NCBI GenBank assembly: GCA_025352045.1
Contig: JANXUD010000077.1
Location: forward strand, 21,211-85,210
Reading direction: 5' to 3'
DNA length: 64,000 bases
DNA from: Gammaproteobacteria bacterium
GTDB taxonomy: Bacteria > Pseudomonadota > Gammaproteobacteria > Xanthomonadales > Xanthomonadaceae
The stretch's first letter is position 1. Each line of letters opens with the position of its first letter. A model generated the notes under the pieces. That model worked only from the letters and a program-made list of their open reading frames with translations, was not told the origin of the DNA and made no database searches. Shown here one piece after another: positions 8,642 through 17,084 of the stretch. Made by a program: the position numbers and the translations under genes.

Positions 8642-10735
8642 GTGCCGCTGATTCAGGAATTGCGCCGACGCAATGTCATCCGCATGGCCGGGCTGTACCT
8701 GGTCGGTGCGTGGCTGCTCGTGCAAGTGGCGGGCTCGGTCCTGCCGATGTTCGGCGCGCCGGCATGGGTGCCGCGCACCATCGTGCTGCTGCTGGTGATC
8801 GCGTTCGTGCCGGCCCTGGTGTTCGCCTGGGTGTTCGAGCTGACGCCGGACGGGATCAAGCGCGACGCCGACGTCACGCCCGGAGAGTCCATCGCCGCGC
8901 AGACCGCGCGGCGCATGGAGCACATGATCGTCGGGGTGCTGCTGCTGGCGGTCGGTTATTTCTGCGTGGACAAGTTCGTGCTGGCGCCCCGGCGCGAGGC
9001 CGCCGCGCTCGCCAGTGAGCGCAACGTCCGCGTTGGCGCGGCGGCGGCCGCGGTGGCCGCCAACGCCAAGTCCATCGCCGTGCTGCCGTTCGAGAACCTG
9101 AGCGAGGACAAGTCCAACGGCTACTTCGCCGACGGCATCCAGGACCAGATCCTCACCGGCCTGGCCAGGATCGGCGACCTGAAGGTGATCTCGCGCACCT
9201 CCACGCAGAAGTACGCCAGCCGGCCGGACAACCTGTCGAAGATCGCGCGCGAGCTGGGCGTCGCGCACATCCTCGAGGGCAGCGTGCAGCGCGCCGGCAA
9301 CAAGGTGCGCATCAACGTGCAGCTCATCGACGCCGCCACCGACAACCACCTGTGGGCCGAGATCTACGACCGAACCCTCGACGACGTCTTCCAGGTCGAG
9401 TCCGAGGTGGCGGAGAAGATCGCCGGATCGCTCGCCGCGACGCTGACCACGGGCGAGCGGGCCGCACTGGCGCAGAAGCCGACCGCGATCCCGGCGGCCT
9501 ACGACGCCTACCTGCAGGCGCGGGCCATGAACGCGCGCACCGTCAACACCCGCGAGGAGGCCGACGTGCTGATGGCGGCCTATCGCCGCGCAGTCGCGCT
9601 CGACCCCAACTTCGCGCTGGCCTGGGCCGAGTTGGCGCGCACCGCGTTCCGCAACGGTTGGGCCGGGCTCGACCCCTCGCCGGCGCTGCGCGCCGAGGGC
9701 GAGCGCGCGCTCGCCCGCGCGATCGCGCTGGCGCCGCAGGCGCCGCAGGTGGACGTCGCGCGCGGCGTGGAGCTGTACTACGTCAAGCGCGATTTCGCCG
9801 GCGCGCATGCGCTGATGCAGTCGGTGAAGCAGCGGCTGCCCAACGACTCCGATGCGTGGATGCTGTCCGGCCTGCTGGCCCGCAGGCTCGGGCTGTGGGA
9901 CGCGTCGGTGGCGGACCTGGAGCACGCGCGCACGCTGGCGCCCAACGACGCCGACCTGGCCTACCACCTGGCGGTGACGCGCACGTCCATGGGCGATTGC
10001 CCGCGTGCGGTGCGCGCGATCGACGCGAGCCTCGCGCTCGCGCCGGACAATTCAAACGCCTTCAGCATGAAGGTGCAGTGCGCGTGGTTCGTCGGCGACC
10101 TGCCCGGCGCGCGCCGCATCATCGCCGCGGCCGACCAGTCCGTGCCGACCAACCAGGGACTGCTTGGCACGCAGTTGCTGTACGAGCGCGACGATGCCGG
10201 CGCGGCCGCGGCATACCGGCGCGCCATCGCGGCCGATCACACGACGCAGCTCGACATGACCTTCGACGGCTACGTGCCGGTGTCGCTGGACTGGCGCCTG
10301 CAGCTGGCGCTGGCCGAGCGCGCGCTGGGCCATGCAGACGTGGCGCGTGCGCTGGACACCGCGGTCGAGTCCGAGGCGACGCGCGCGCTGGCGACGCGAC
10401 CCGACAACCTCTACGTGGCCGCCGCCTGGTCCCTGGTGCGCGGCCTGGCGCGCGCGGGGCTCGGCCAGCGAGATGCCGCGGCCGCCGACGCCGACCACGC
10501 GCTCGCGTTGGTGCCGGAATCGGCTGATGCGCTGGAGGGGCCGGGCTGGGGCTATTTCGCCATGCGCATCCATGGGTTGAACGGCGACGCCGCGCGCGTC
10601 GTCCCGCTGGCGCGGCACCTCGTCGCGACCAACGCCAGCTTCGTCAGCACGGCCATCCTGCGCGTGGACCCGGCGTTCGACGCCGTGCGCAGCGACCCCG
10701 GCTTCGCGGCCGTCGCGGCGGGGAAGGGCCGCTGA
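8642..10735 (+). CDS. TolB-like/TPR membrane protein 1 (class I N-terminus)
   Basis: First of nine paralogues; 697 residues from a GTG at 8642, chosen because all paralogues begin a few residues before xELRRRNVIR. Helices lie at about 15-37, 45-65 and 94-113, with basic residues before the first, so the rest should face the periplasm. A TolB N-terminal-like domain (COG5616 type) spans 144-270 and contains SIAVLPFENLSED, LEGSVQ and HLWAEIYDR. TPR-type helical repeats (AYRRAVALDPNFALAWAEL and others) fill 280-690. This copy deviates from the family core: GIQDQI replaces GISEEI and RTSTQKY replaces RTSSFxFKG. It ends at PGFAAVAAGKGR without the C-terminal Cys pair of some siblings. Role: presumably sensing or protein-protein scaffolding; no ligand is evident. 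Confidence 0.85.
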   Translation: MPLIQELRRRNVIRMAGLYLVGAWLLVQVAGSVLPMFGAPAWVPRTIVLLLVIAFVPALVFAWVFELTPDGIKRDADVTPGESIAAQTARRMEHMIVGVLLLAVGYFCVDKFVLAPRREAAALASERNVRVGAAAAAVAANAKSIAVLPFENLSEDKSNGYFADGIQDQILTGLARIGDLKVISRTSTQKYASRPDNLSKIARELGVAHILEGSVQRAGNKVRINVQLIDAATDNHLWAEIYDRTLDDVFQVESEVAEKIAGSLAATLTTGERAALAQKPTAIPAAYDAYLQARAMNARTVNTREEADVLMAAYRRAVALDPNFALAWAELARTAFRNGWAGLDPSPALRAEGERALARAIALAPQAPQVDVARGVELYYVKRDFAGAHALMQSVKQRLPNDSDAWMLSGLLARRLGLWDASVADLEHARTLAPNDADLAYHLAVTRTSMGDCPRAVRAIDASLALAPDNSNAFSMKVQCAWFVGDLPGARRIIAAADQSVPTNQGLLGTQLLYERDDAGAAAAYRRAIAADHTTQLDMTFDGYVPVSLDWRLQLALAERALGHADVARALDTAVESEATRALATRPDNLYVAAAWSLVRGLARAGLGQRDAAAADADHALALVPESADALEGPGWGYFAMRIHGLNGDAARVVPLARHLVATNASFVSTAILRVDPAFDAVRSDPGFAAVAAGKGR

Positions 10736-10736
10736 C

Positions 10737-12518
10737 ATGGGCCTCGTTGACGAGTTGAAGCGGCGCAAGGTGTTCAAGGTTGGTGCGGCCTACCTGCTCG
10801 TTGCCTGGCTGGCCGTTCAGGCGGCGTCGATTGCGCTACCGGCCTTCGCGGCGCCGCAATGGGCGCTGCGCGTGTTCATCCTGTTTGCGCTGCTCGGCTT
10901 CCCCTTGGCGCTGGTGCTGGCCTGGGCGGTGGAATCCACGCCCGGGGGCCTGCGCGCCGACGCAAGCAACGCCGGCACCAAGCGTGTTGTCGCCGCGGCC
11001 GTGGTGCTCGCGCTGCTTGCGCTGGGCTGGTACTTCCGCGGGCAACCCGCATTCCGCGACACCGGCCCGGTGGCCGCGCCAGCCGCGTCGGCGGCGCCGT
11101 CAGTCGCCGCCGGCCCGGCCGCCCCGCCGCCGCCGGCTGCCGCCGTGGACCCGCACTCGATCGCGGTGCTGCCCTTCGTGGACATGAGCCAGGCGAAAGA
11201 CCAGGAATATTTCTCCGACGGCCTGTCGGAGGAATTGCTGAACCTGCTGGCGCAGCTGCCGCAGCTGCGGGTGATCGCGCGCACCTCGTCGTTTTCGTTC
11301 AAGGGCAAGGAAGTGGATGTCGGCACCATCGCCAGTGCGCTGCATGTCGCCAACGTGCTGGAAGGCAGCGTGCGCAAGTCCGGCAACACGCTGCGCATCA
11401 CCGCGCAGCTGATCCGCGCCTCCGACAGCACGCACCTGTGGTCGCAGACCTACGACCGCGAGCTGACCGACGTGTTCAAGGTGCAGGACGACATCGCCGG
11501 CGCCGTGGTGTCGGCGCTGAAGGTGCAGCTGCTGCCCGACCAGGCGATGACCAGCGCACGCCGCAGCAATGACGCCGAGGCCTACAACCAGTACCTGCTT
11601 GGCAAGGAGTTCCTCAAGCGCGACGACGAGGCTGGTTGGCGCCGTGCCATCGACGCCTTCCGCCAGGCGATCGCGCACGACGGTGGCTTTGCCGCCGCCT
11701 ACGCAGGCCTGGCCAACGCCGAGGGCAACCTCGCCGACCGCCTGGGCGACCAGGCGCAAATGGCGCAGGCGATGACCGATGCGAGCAAGGCGATCGCGCT
11801 AGCCCCGGGCCTGGCCGACGGATATTCCACGCGCGGCATCTCGCGGCTGTCGTTCCTGAGAGACTGGGCCGGCGGGGGTGCGGACCTGCACAGGGCTCTG
11901 GCACTCAGCCCTGGCGACGCGCAGGTGCAGGTGACCTACGCTCGGCTCATGATCGCGCTGGGTCGCACGGACGAAGCACTGGCGTCGACCCGCCGTTCGG
12001 TCGAGCTGGACCCGCTGGCGTCGGTGTCGTGGTCGCAACTCGGGCGCATCCTGAATTTCGTCGGCAAGTACCAGGAGGCGGAACAGGCGCTGGACCGCTC
12101 GCTAGGCCTCAGCCCGACTTGCGATACCTGCCTGTTCCATCGCGGCATGACCTGCTTGTTGCAGGGTCGCGCCGCGGACGCCATCACGTATTTTCGCAGC
12201 GCCGGGGGCGGCTACGGTGGGGCCGGGATGGCGATGGCCGAGTACACGCTCGGACACGCACGCGAATCGCAGGAGGCGCTCGATGCGGAAATCGCCGCGT
12301 ACTCCCAGGGATCGGCGTACCAGATCGCCGAGGCGTACGCCTGGCGCGGCGAGTCCGACAACGCCTTCGCGTGGCTCGGCCGCGCCTATACGCAGAACGA
12401 CGGCGGGTTGAGCTTTATCAAGATGGACCCCCTGCTGGCCTCGATCACGCACGATCCGCGCTTCGCCGGCTTGCTGGCGAAGCTGGGATTACCGCCGCAA
12501 CGCGGAGCGGCGCCATGA
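10737..12518 (+). CDS. TolB-like/TPR membrane protein 2 (class II N-terminus)
   Basis: A product of 593 residues starting one base after the previous stop, so probably translationally linked. The N-terminus is the other class, KRRKVFKVGAAYLLVAW, with helices at about 12-34, 44-64 and 82-100. An Ala/Pro-rich linker leads to the TolB-like domain (about 141-265: SIAVLPFVDMSQAKDQEY, RTSSFSFKGKEVD, LEGSVRKSGNTLRI). TPRs follow, ending in DPRFAGLLAKLGLPP. The TolB-like core is nearly the same as in the kinase-fused paralogue and paralogue 7, which suggests recent duplication or gene conversion. Its stop overlaps the ATG of a decayed gene. Confidence 0.87.
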   Translation: MGLVDELKRRKVFKVGAAYLLVAWLAVQAASIALPAFAAPQWALRVFILFALLGFPLALVLAWAVESTPGGLRADASNAGTKRVVAAAVVLALLALGWYFRGQPAFRDTGPVAAPAASAAPSVAAGPAAPPPPAAAVDPHSIAVLPFVDMSQAKDQEYFSDGLSEELLNLLAQLPQLRVIARTSSFSFKGKEVDVGTIASALHVANVLEGSVRKSGNTLRITAQLIRASDSTHLWSQTYDRELTDVFKVQDDIAGAVVSALKVQLLPDQAMTSARRSNDAEAYNQYLLGKEFLKRDDEAGWRRAIDAFRQAIAHDGGFAAAYAGLANAEGNLADRLGDQAQMAQAMTDASKAIALAPGLADGYSTRGISRLSFLRDWAGGGADLHRALALSPGDAQVQVTYARLMIALGRTDEALASTRRSVELDPLASVSWSQLGRILNFVGKYQEAEQALDRSLGLSPTCDTCLFHRGMTCLLQGRAADAITYFRSAGGGYGGAGMAMAEYTLGHARESQEALDAEIAAYSQGSAYQIAEAYAWRGESDNAFAWLGRAYTQNDGGLSFIKMDPLLASITHDPRFAGLLAKLGLPPQRGAAP

Positions 12519-12772
12519 TCCTGCGCCGCGTCCCGAGACTCGCCGACCGCGCGCTCGGCGCGCTGGAGGGCGAGCGTCCGTTGTCGGACGAGCAGTTCCT
12601 GGTCCGTCTACCGTGCCAGCCAGTTCGAATTCATCGACCGGCACCGCGCCACGTTCGACGAGTTGACCTCGACCGGCCCGATCAGCTTGGTCGCGGAGCA
12701 GGAAATGCGCGAAACCGCCATCATGATCCACGCGACCTGCGCCGCATCGCCGGGCGCGAGGAGGTGAAATGA
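12515..12772 (+). pseudogene. Decayed, internally deleted copy of the DUF6090-like membrane gene
   Basis: The ATG overlaps the preceding stop (ATGA) and gives MILRR, the same start as the intact gene at 24380. It then jumps to LADRALGALEGERPLSDEQF, matching LANARRALDALTGDAPLSDEQF of the intact gene; the membrane anchor and about 50 residues are missing. After EQFLV the homologous frame shifts: VYRASQFEF and RHRATFDELTSTGPISL continue in another frame and match ATQYES and RRRATFDELVSTGTIGL. A final stretch back in the first frame reads DLRRIAGREEVK and stops. Most of the middle and C-terminal region is also lost. So there are two frameshifts and at least two deletions, and no functional product is expected. 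Confidence 0.8.
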
Positions 12773-12842
12773 ATTCTTCCACATCGGCACGGCCGCACGC
12801 CCCTGCCGGCGACTGCAGGCCAGCCGCGCGGGTGGGGCCGTG

Positions 12843-15284
12843 ATGCAGATCCCCGGTTACACGCTGCTGCGCCCGCTTGGGCGCGGCGGCATGGCGACCG
12901 TCTATCTGGCGCGGCAGGAGTCGCTGGGCCGCGAGGTGGCGCTGAAGCTGCTCACGCCCACCGGCGATGCTGATGCCGCCGTCGCGGGCGAGCGCTTCCT
13001 GCGCGAGGCGCGCATTGCCGCCAACCTGCGCCACCCGCACATCGTGCCGATCCACGACTTCGGCGTGCACGAGGGCACCGCCTACCTGGCCATGGAATAC
13101 GAGCCGGGCGGCACGATCGCCCCGCTGGCTGGCGAGAAGCTGGCGCCGCGCGATGCCTTGCGGGTCGTGCGCGACGTAGCCGGCGCGCTCGACTACGCGC
13201 ACGGCCGGGGCATCGTGCACCGCGACATCAAGCCGGACAACATCCTGCGCCGCGACGACGGCGCCGCGGTGCTGTCGGACTTCGGCATTGCCCGGCTGAT
13301 CCAGGGCGACTCCCTGCTGACCACCGAAGGCACCAGCGTCGGCACGCCGCAATACATGAGCCCCGAGCAACTGCGCGGCCAGAAGGTCGACGGGCGCAGC
13401 GACCTGTACAGCCTCGGCATCGTCCTGTGGCAGTTGTTGACCGGCGAGCTGCCCTATACCGGCAACGACAGCTGGGCCATTGGCTCGCAACACATCAACG
13501 CGCCGGTGCCGCGCCTGCCCGAGGGACTGGCCGGGCTGCAACCGCTGCTGGACGCGATGCTGGCCAAGAGTCCCGACGCGCGCGTGCAGGGCGGGGCGGA
13601 ACTGGCGCAGCGCATCGACGCCCTGCTGGCCGGCACGCCGACCCCGCCGACGATCGGCGCCACGGTGGCGTTTGGCGCGCACGCGCTCGCGGCTGATGTC
13701 GCACCCGCGCCGGGCGCCGGCGCGGGTGCCGGCGCCAGCGGCAGGCGGCGGACCGATTCGCCATCCCGGATGCTCGCCACGGTCGTCGCAGCCTCCTTGG
13801 CCGTCGCCTTGCTGGGCTGGCTCGGCTGGCGCCAGTTCGGCACGGGCGCGCCGGGCCACGCGGCGGCCCCGGCGGCCCCGGCTGCCAACGCCAGCCCCGC
13901 GCCGGGGGCGGCCGCCGCAACCGACACCTCCATCGCTGTGCTGTCCTTCGTGGACATGAGCCAGGCCAAGGACCAGGAGTACTTCTCCGATGGACTGTCC
14001 GAGGAACTGCTGAACCAGCTGGCGCAGGTGCCGCAGCTGCGGGTGATCGCGCGCACGTCGTCGTTTTCGTTCAAGGGCAAGGAAGTGGACGTCGCTGACA
14101 TCGCCCGGATCCTCAAGGTCGGGCACGTGCTCGAGGGGAGCGTGCGCAAGTCGGGCAACACCCTGCGCATCACCGCGCAGCTGATCCGCGCCTCGGACAG
14201 TTCGCATCTTTGGTCGAACACCTATGATCGCAACCTGACCGACGTGTTCAAGGTGCAGGACGAGATCTCGCGCGAGGTAGTGGCGGCGCTCAAGCTGCAA
14301 TTGCTGTCGGGCAAGCAGCCCGACAACACCCAGCGCACGCATGACGCGGCGGCATACGAGCAGTACCTGAAGGGCGTGGATGTCGTGCGCGTCGGCGGGC
14401 GCGGTCCCGTGGAGGCCGCGGTGGCTGCCCAGCAGCGCGCGCTTGCGCTTGACCCCGGTTACGCGAATGCCTGGGCGCAGTTGTCGGTGCAGCAGGCCAG
14501 CATGGCCGACTTCGCCGAGGACGTGGCCGGTCGCGAGGCCGCCATTGCCACCGCCCTCGCTTCCGGCGACAAGGCGATCGCGCTGGCGCCGGACCTGCCG
14601 GATGGCTACGTGGCCCGCGGCAACACCCGCTACCGGATGCGCTGGGACTGGACGGGCGCGCAGGCCGACCTCGCCCGCGCATTGGCGATCGATCCGAACC
14701 GGTCGCCGGCATTGATCAACCACGCGGGGGTGCTGTTCACCATGGGGCAGCGCAAGCAGGGCCTGGAGGAACTGCGCAAGGCCGTCGCCTCGGACCCGCT
14801 GTCGGAAAATGCCTGGACTGCCCTGGGCCGCTACGCCGAGGCGGCGGGCGAGATCGAGGAGGCGAAGCAGGCCTACACACGCGCGCTGGAGATCGACCCG
14901 CAGCAGAACTGGGCCAACTTCCTGCTTGGCAACCGTCTGTTGATGGAAGGCAAGGTCGACGAGGCGGTCGCCCACTACAAGCACGCGCCGGAGCAGTTCC
15001 GGATGACGGGCATGGCCATGGCCGAGTTCACGCGCGGCAACGACGCCGCCTCGCGCCAGTTGCTGGCGGCGCTGGAGAAGGATTTCGCCGTCGGTTTCGC
15101 CTACCAGATCGCCCAGGTCTACGCCTGGCGCGGCGAGAAGGACCAGGCCTTCGCCTGGTTGGAGCGGGGCGTCCCGATCCATGATGCCGGCCTGGTCCGC
15201 CTGCCCTTCGACCCGGCGATGGATCCGCTGCGCAAGGACCCGCGCTTCGCCGCGCTGGTCACGAAGCTGGGCATCCCGAAGTGA
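12843..15284 (+). CDS. Membrane Ser/Thr protein kinase fused to a TolB-like/TPR sensor
   Basis: A product of 813 residues. The first 265 are a complete Hanks-type kinase: glycine loop GRGGMATVY (13-21), Lys35 in VALK, a candidate helix-C Glu55, HRDIKPDN (126-133, Asp128 catalytic), DFG (146-148) and SPEQ. One helix (about 310-330) crosses the membrane. A TolB-like domain (about 362-490) with VLSFVDMSQAKDQEY and RTSSFSFKGKEVD follows, then TPRs ending DPRFAALVTKLGIPK. The kinase should be cytoplasmic and the sensor periplasmic. It lacks the three-helix module of its siblings and is the only array member with a recognisable output domain. A GTG directly before the chosen ATG is also possible. 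Its end overlaps the next gene by four bases (GTGA). Confidence 0.93.
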   Translation: MQIPGYTLLRPLGRGGMATVYLARQESLGREVALKLLTPTGDADAAVAGERFLREARIAANLRHPHIVPIHDFGVHEGTAYLAMEYEPGGTIAPLAGEKLAPRDALRVVRDVAGALDYAHGRGIVHRDIKPDNILRRDDGAAVLSDFGIARLIQGDSLLTTEGTSVGTPQYMSPEQLRGQKVDGRSDLYSLGIVLWQLLTGELPYTGNDSWAIGSQHINAPVPRLPEGLAGLQPLLDAMLAKSPDARVQGGAELAQRIDALLAGTPTPPTIGATVAFGAHALAADVAPAPGAGAGAGASGRRRTDSPSRMLATVVAASLAVALLGWLGWRQFGTGAPGHAAAPAAPAANASPAPGAAAATDTSIAVLSFVDMSQAKDQEYFSDGLSEELLNQLAQVPQLRVIARTSSFSFKGKEVDVADIARILKVGHVLEGSVRKSGNTLRITAQLIRASDSSHLWSNTYDRNLTDVFKVQDEISREVVAALKLQLLSGKQPDNTQRTHDAAAYEQYLKGVDVVRVGGRGPVEAAVAAQQRALALDPGYANAWAQLSVQQASMADFAEDVAGREAAIATALASGDKAIALAPDLPDGYVARGNTRYRMRWDWTGAQADLARALAIDPNRSPALINHAGVLFTMGQRKQGLEELRKAVASDPLSENAWTALGRYAEAAGEIEEAKQAYTRALEIDPQQNWANFLLGNRLLMEGKVDEAVAHYKHAPEQFRMTGMAMAEFTRGNDAASRQLLAALEKDFAVGFAYQIAQVYAWRGEKDQAFAWLERGVPIHDAGLVRLPFDPAMDPLRKDPRFAALVTKLGIPK

Positions 15285-17083
15285 GCCTGCTCGACGAACT
15301 CAAGCGCCGCAACGTGGTGAAGGTGGGCGCGGCCTACCTGCTGGTGGCGTGGCTGGTGGTGCAGGGGGCGAGCATCGGCTTTCCCGCCTTCGATGCGCCG
15401 GCCTGGGCGCTGCGGGTTTTCATCCTGGTGCTGCTGCTCGGCTTTCCGATCGCGGTGGTGATGGCCTGGATGCTGGAGCTGACGCCGGACGGCATCAAGG
15501 TCGAAGGCGCGCCCTCGGGCAACAAGACCATGGTCGGCATCGCCATCGTGCTCGCCCTGCTCGCGGTGGCCTGGTACTACCGTGGCCAGCCAACGGTGCG
15601 CGCGAGCGCGGTTCCCGCCGGCGAAGTCGGTGCCAAGGCGCCGTCGGGTCCGGAACCCGCGTTGGCCAAGTCGATCGCGGTGCTGCCCTTCCTCAACATG
15701 AGCACCGATGCCGGCAACCAGTTCTTCGCCGACGGCATCAGCGAGGAGCTGCTGAACGTGCTGGTGAAGGTGCCGGACCTCGGCGTGGCGTCGCGCACGT
15801 CGTCGTTTGCGTACAAGGGCAAGGAACTGGGGGCGTCGGAGATCGCGAGGGAACTCAAGGTCAGCTACATCCTGGAAGGCAGCGTGCGCAAGGCCGGCGA
15901 CAAGGTGCGCATCACCGCGCAGCTGATCGACGCCGTGCACGACCGGCACCTGTGGTCGGAGACCTACGATCGCCAGCTGACCGACATCTTCGCCATCCAG
16001 GACGAGATCGCCAACGCGATCGTCGCTGCACTGCGCGGGTCGCTGACCACCGCCAAGACCGCGCCCGCGGTGAAGGTGCGCGCCGATACGGAAAACATGC
16101 AGGCCTACGAGCTGTACCTGAAGGCGCGCGAGAACTTCATCGCGCGGCGTGAGTTGTCGGCGACGACGGGAATGTTCCAGCGCGTGGTGCAGCTCGACCC
16201 AAAATTTGCGCGCGGCTGGGAGGGATTGGCCGCGGTGAGCGCGGTTGCGCCCAGCTGGGGCGAGAGCGACCGTGATTACTCGACGCTGGCAGCGCAAGCC
16301 GCCGACCGCGCGCTGGAACTCGATCCATCGCTGTCGATGCCCTGGGGAGTCAAGGCGCAGATCCGCGAAGGCACGTGGCCGATCGACTTTGCCGGGCAGC
16401 TGGCCGACTACGAAAAGGCGATCGCTGCCGATCCACGCAACGCGACGGCACTGCTATGGCGCGGCATTACCTGGACCAAGCTCGGCTTCTTCGACCGGGC
16501 ATTGGCGGACCTGGACCGGGCCGTCGCGCTTGAACCGAACTACCTCAACGCGATCCGCCACAAGGCGCTGGCGCTGTTGCTGTCTGGAAAGGTGGAGGAG
16601 AGCATCGCGCTCTACGAAACCGGCATTCCCAAGGGCTTCGTGTACAGCCGCACGGAAAACTTCATCCTTCCGATGCTGGCGCATGGCCGTCGCCCCGAGG
16701 CCCTGCTCCTGATGGGAGTCGGGACGATGGCGCCGGATCTGCGCGATGCGTTGCTGACGAAACTGGACCATCCGGAAACCGCCGTCGCCGGCGCGCGCGC
16801 GCTCGTCGCGCGCCATGCCGGCGATCCGGAGTTGCAGACAGCGACGGGCAACCTGACGCAGTCGCACGTGTTGCTGTGGCTGGGCGACTACGACAGCGCT
16901 GGAACGGCCGACGAGCGGGTCACCAGCGGCATCGTTGCCTGGGACCGCTATCCGCCGACGTGGCGCAACTCGCCGGGCATGAAGCACAAACTCGAGGCGA
17001 TGGGCGTGGCCGCCTACTGGCGCGCGAAGGGCTTCCCACCGCAGTGCCATCCGGCTGGCGCCACCGACTTCAACTGCGACTGA
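15281..17083 (+). CDS. TolB-like/TPR membrane protein 4 (class II, Cys-pair C-terminus)
   Basis: A product of 600 residues with a GTG start inside the kinase gene stop (GTGA), so it should be translationally coupled to the kinase. Helices lie at about 13-34, 43-64 and 84-100, and the TolB-like domain is at 131-255 (SIAVLPFLNMSTDAGNQFF, RTSSFAYKGKEL). The TPR region is less regular than in siblings and ends YWRAKGFPPQCHPAGATDFN followed by CD. This is a W-x5-P-x-C…F-x-C tail shared with paralogues 5 and 8. Two Cys in a periplasmic domain could form a disulfide, which is an inference from topology. Confidence 0.86.
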   Translation: MSLLDELKRRNVVKVGAAYLLVAWLVVQGASIGFPAFDAPAWALRVFILVLLLGFPIAVVMAWMLELTPDGIKVEGAPSGNKTMVGIAIVLALLAVAWYYRGQPTVRASAVPAGEVGAKAPSGPEPALAKSIAVLPFLNMSTDAGNQFFADGISEELLNVLVKVPDLGVASRTSSFAYKGKELGASEIARELKVSYILEGSVRKAGDKVRITAQLIDAVHDRHLWSETYDRQLTDIFAIQDEIANAIVAALRGSLTTAKTAPAVKVRADTENMQAYELYLKARENFIARRELSATTGMFQRVVQLDPKFARGWEGLAAVSAVAPSWGESDRDYSTLAAQAADRALELDPSLSMPWGVKAQIREGTWPIDFAGQLADYEKAIAADPRNATALLWRGITWTKLGFFDRALADLDRAVALEPNYLNAIRHKALALLLSGKVEESIALYETGIPKGFVYSRTENFILPMLAHGRRPEALLLMGVGTMAPDLRDALLTKLDHPETAVAGARALVARHAGDPELQTATGNLTQSHVLLWLGDYDSAGTADERVTSGIVAWDRYPPTWRNSPGMKHKLEAMGVAAYWRAKGFPPQCHPAGATDFNCD

Positions 17084-17084
17084 C

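Noticed and set aside
12840..12842. GTG directly before the kinase ATG as the start
   Set aside because: It would add a single residue. The ATG at 12843 is equally placed for the upstream G-rich stretch and starts the conserved domain, so ATG was preferred.
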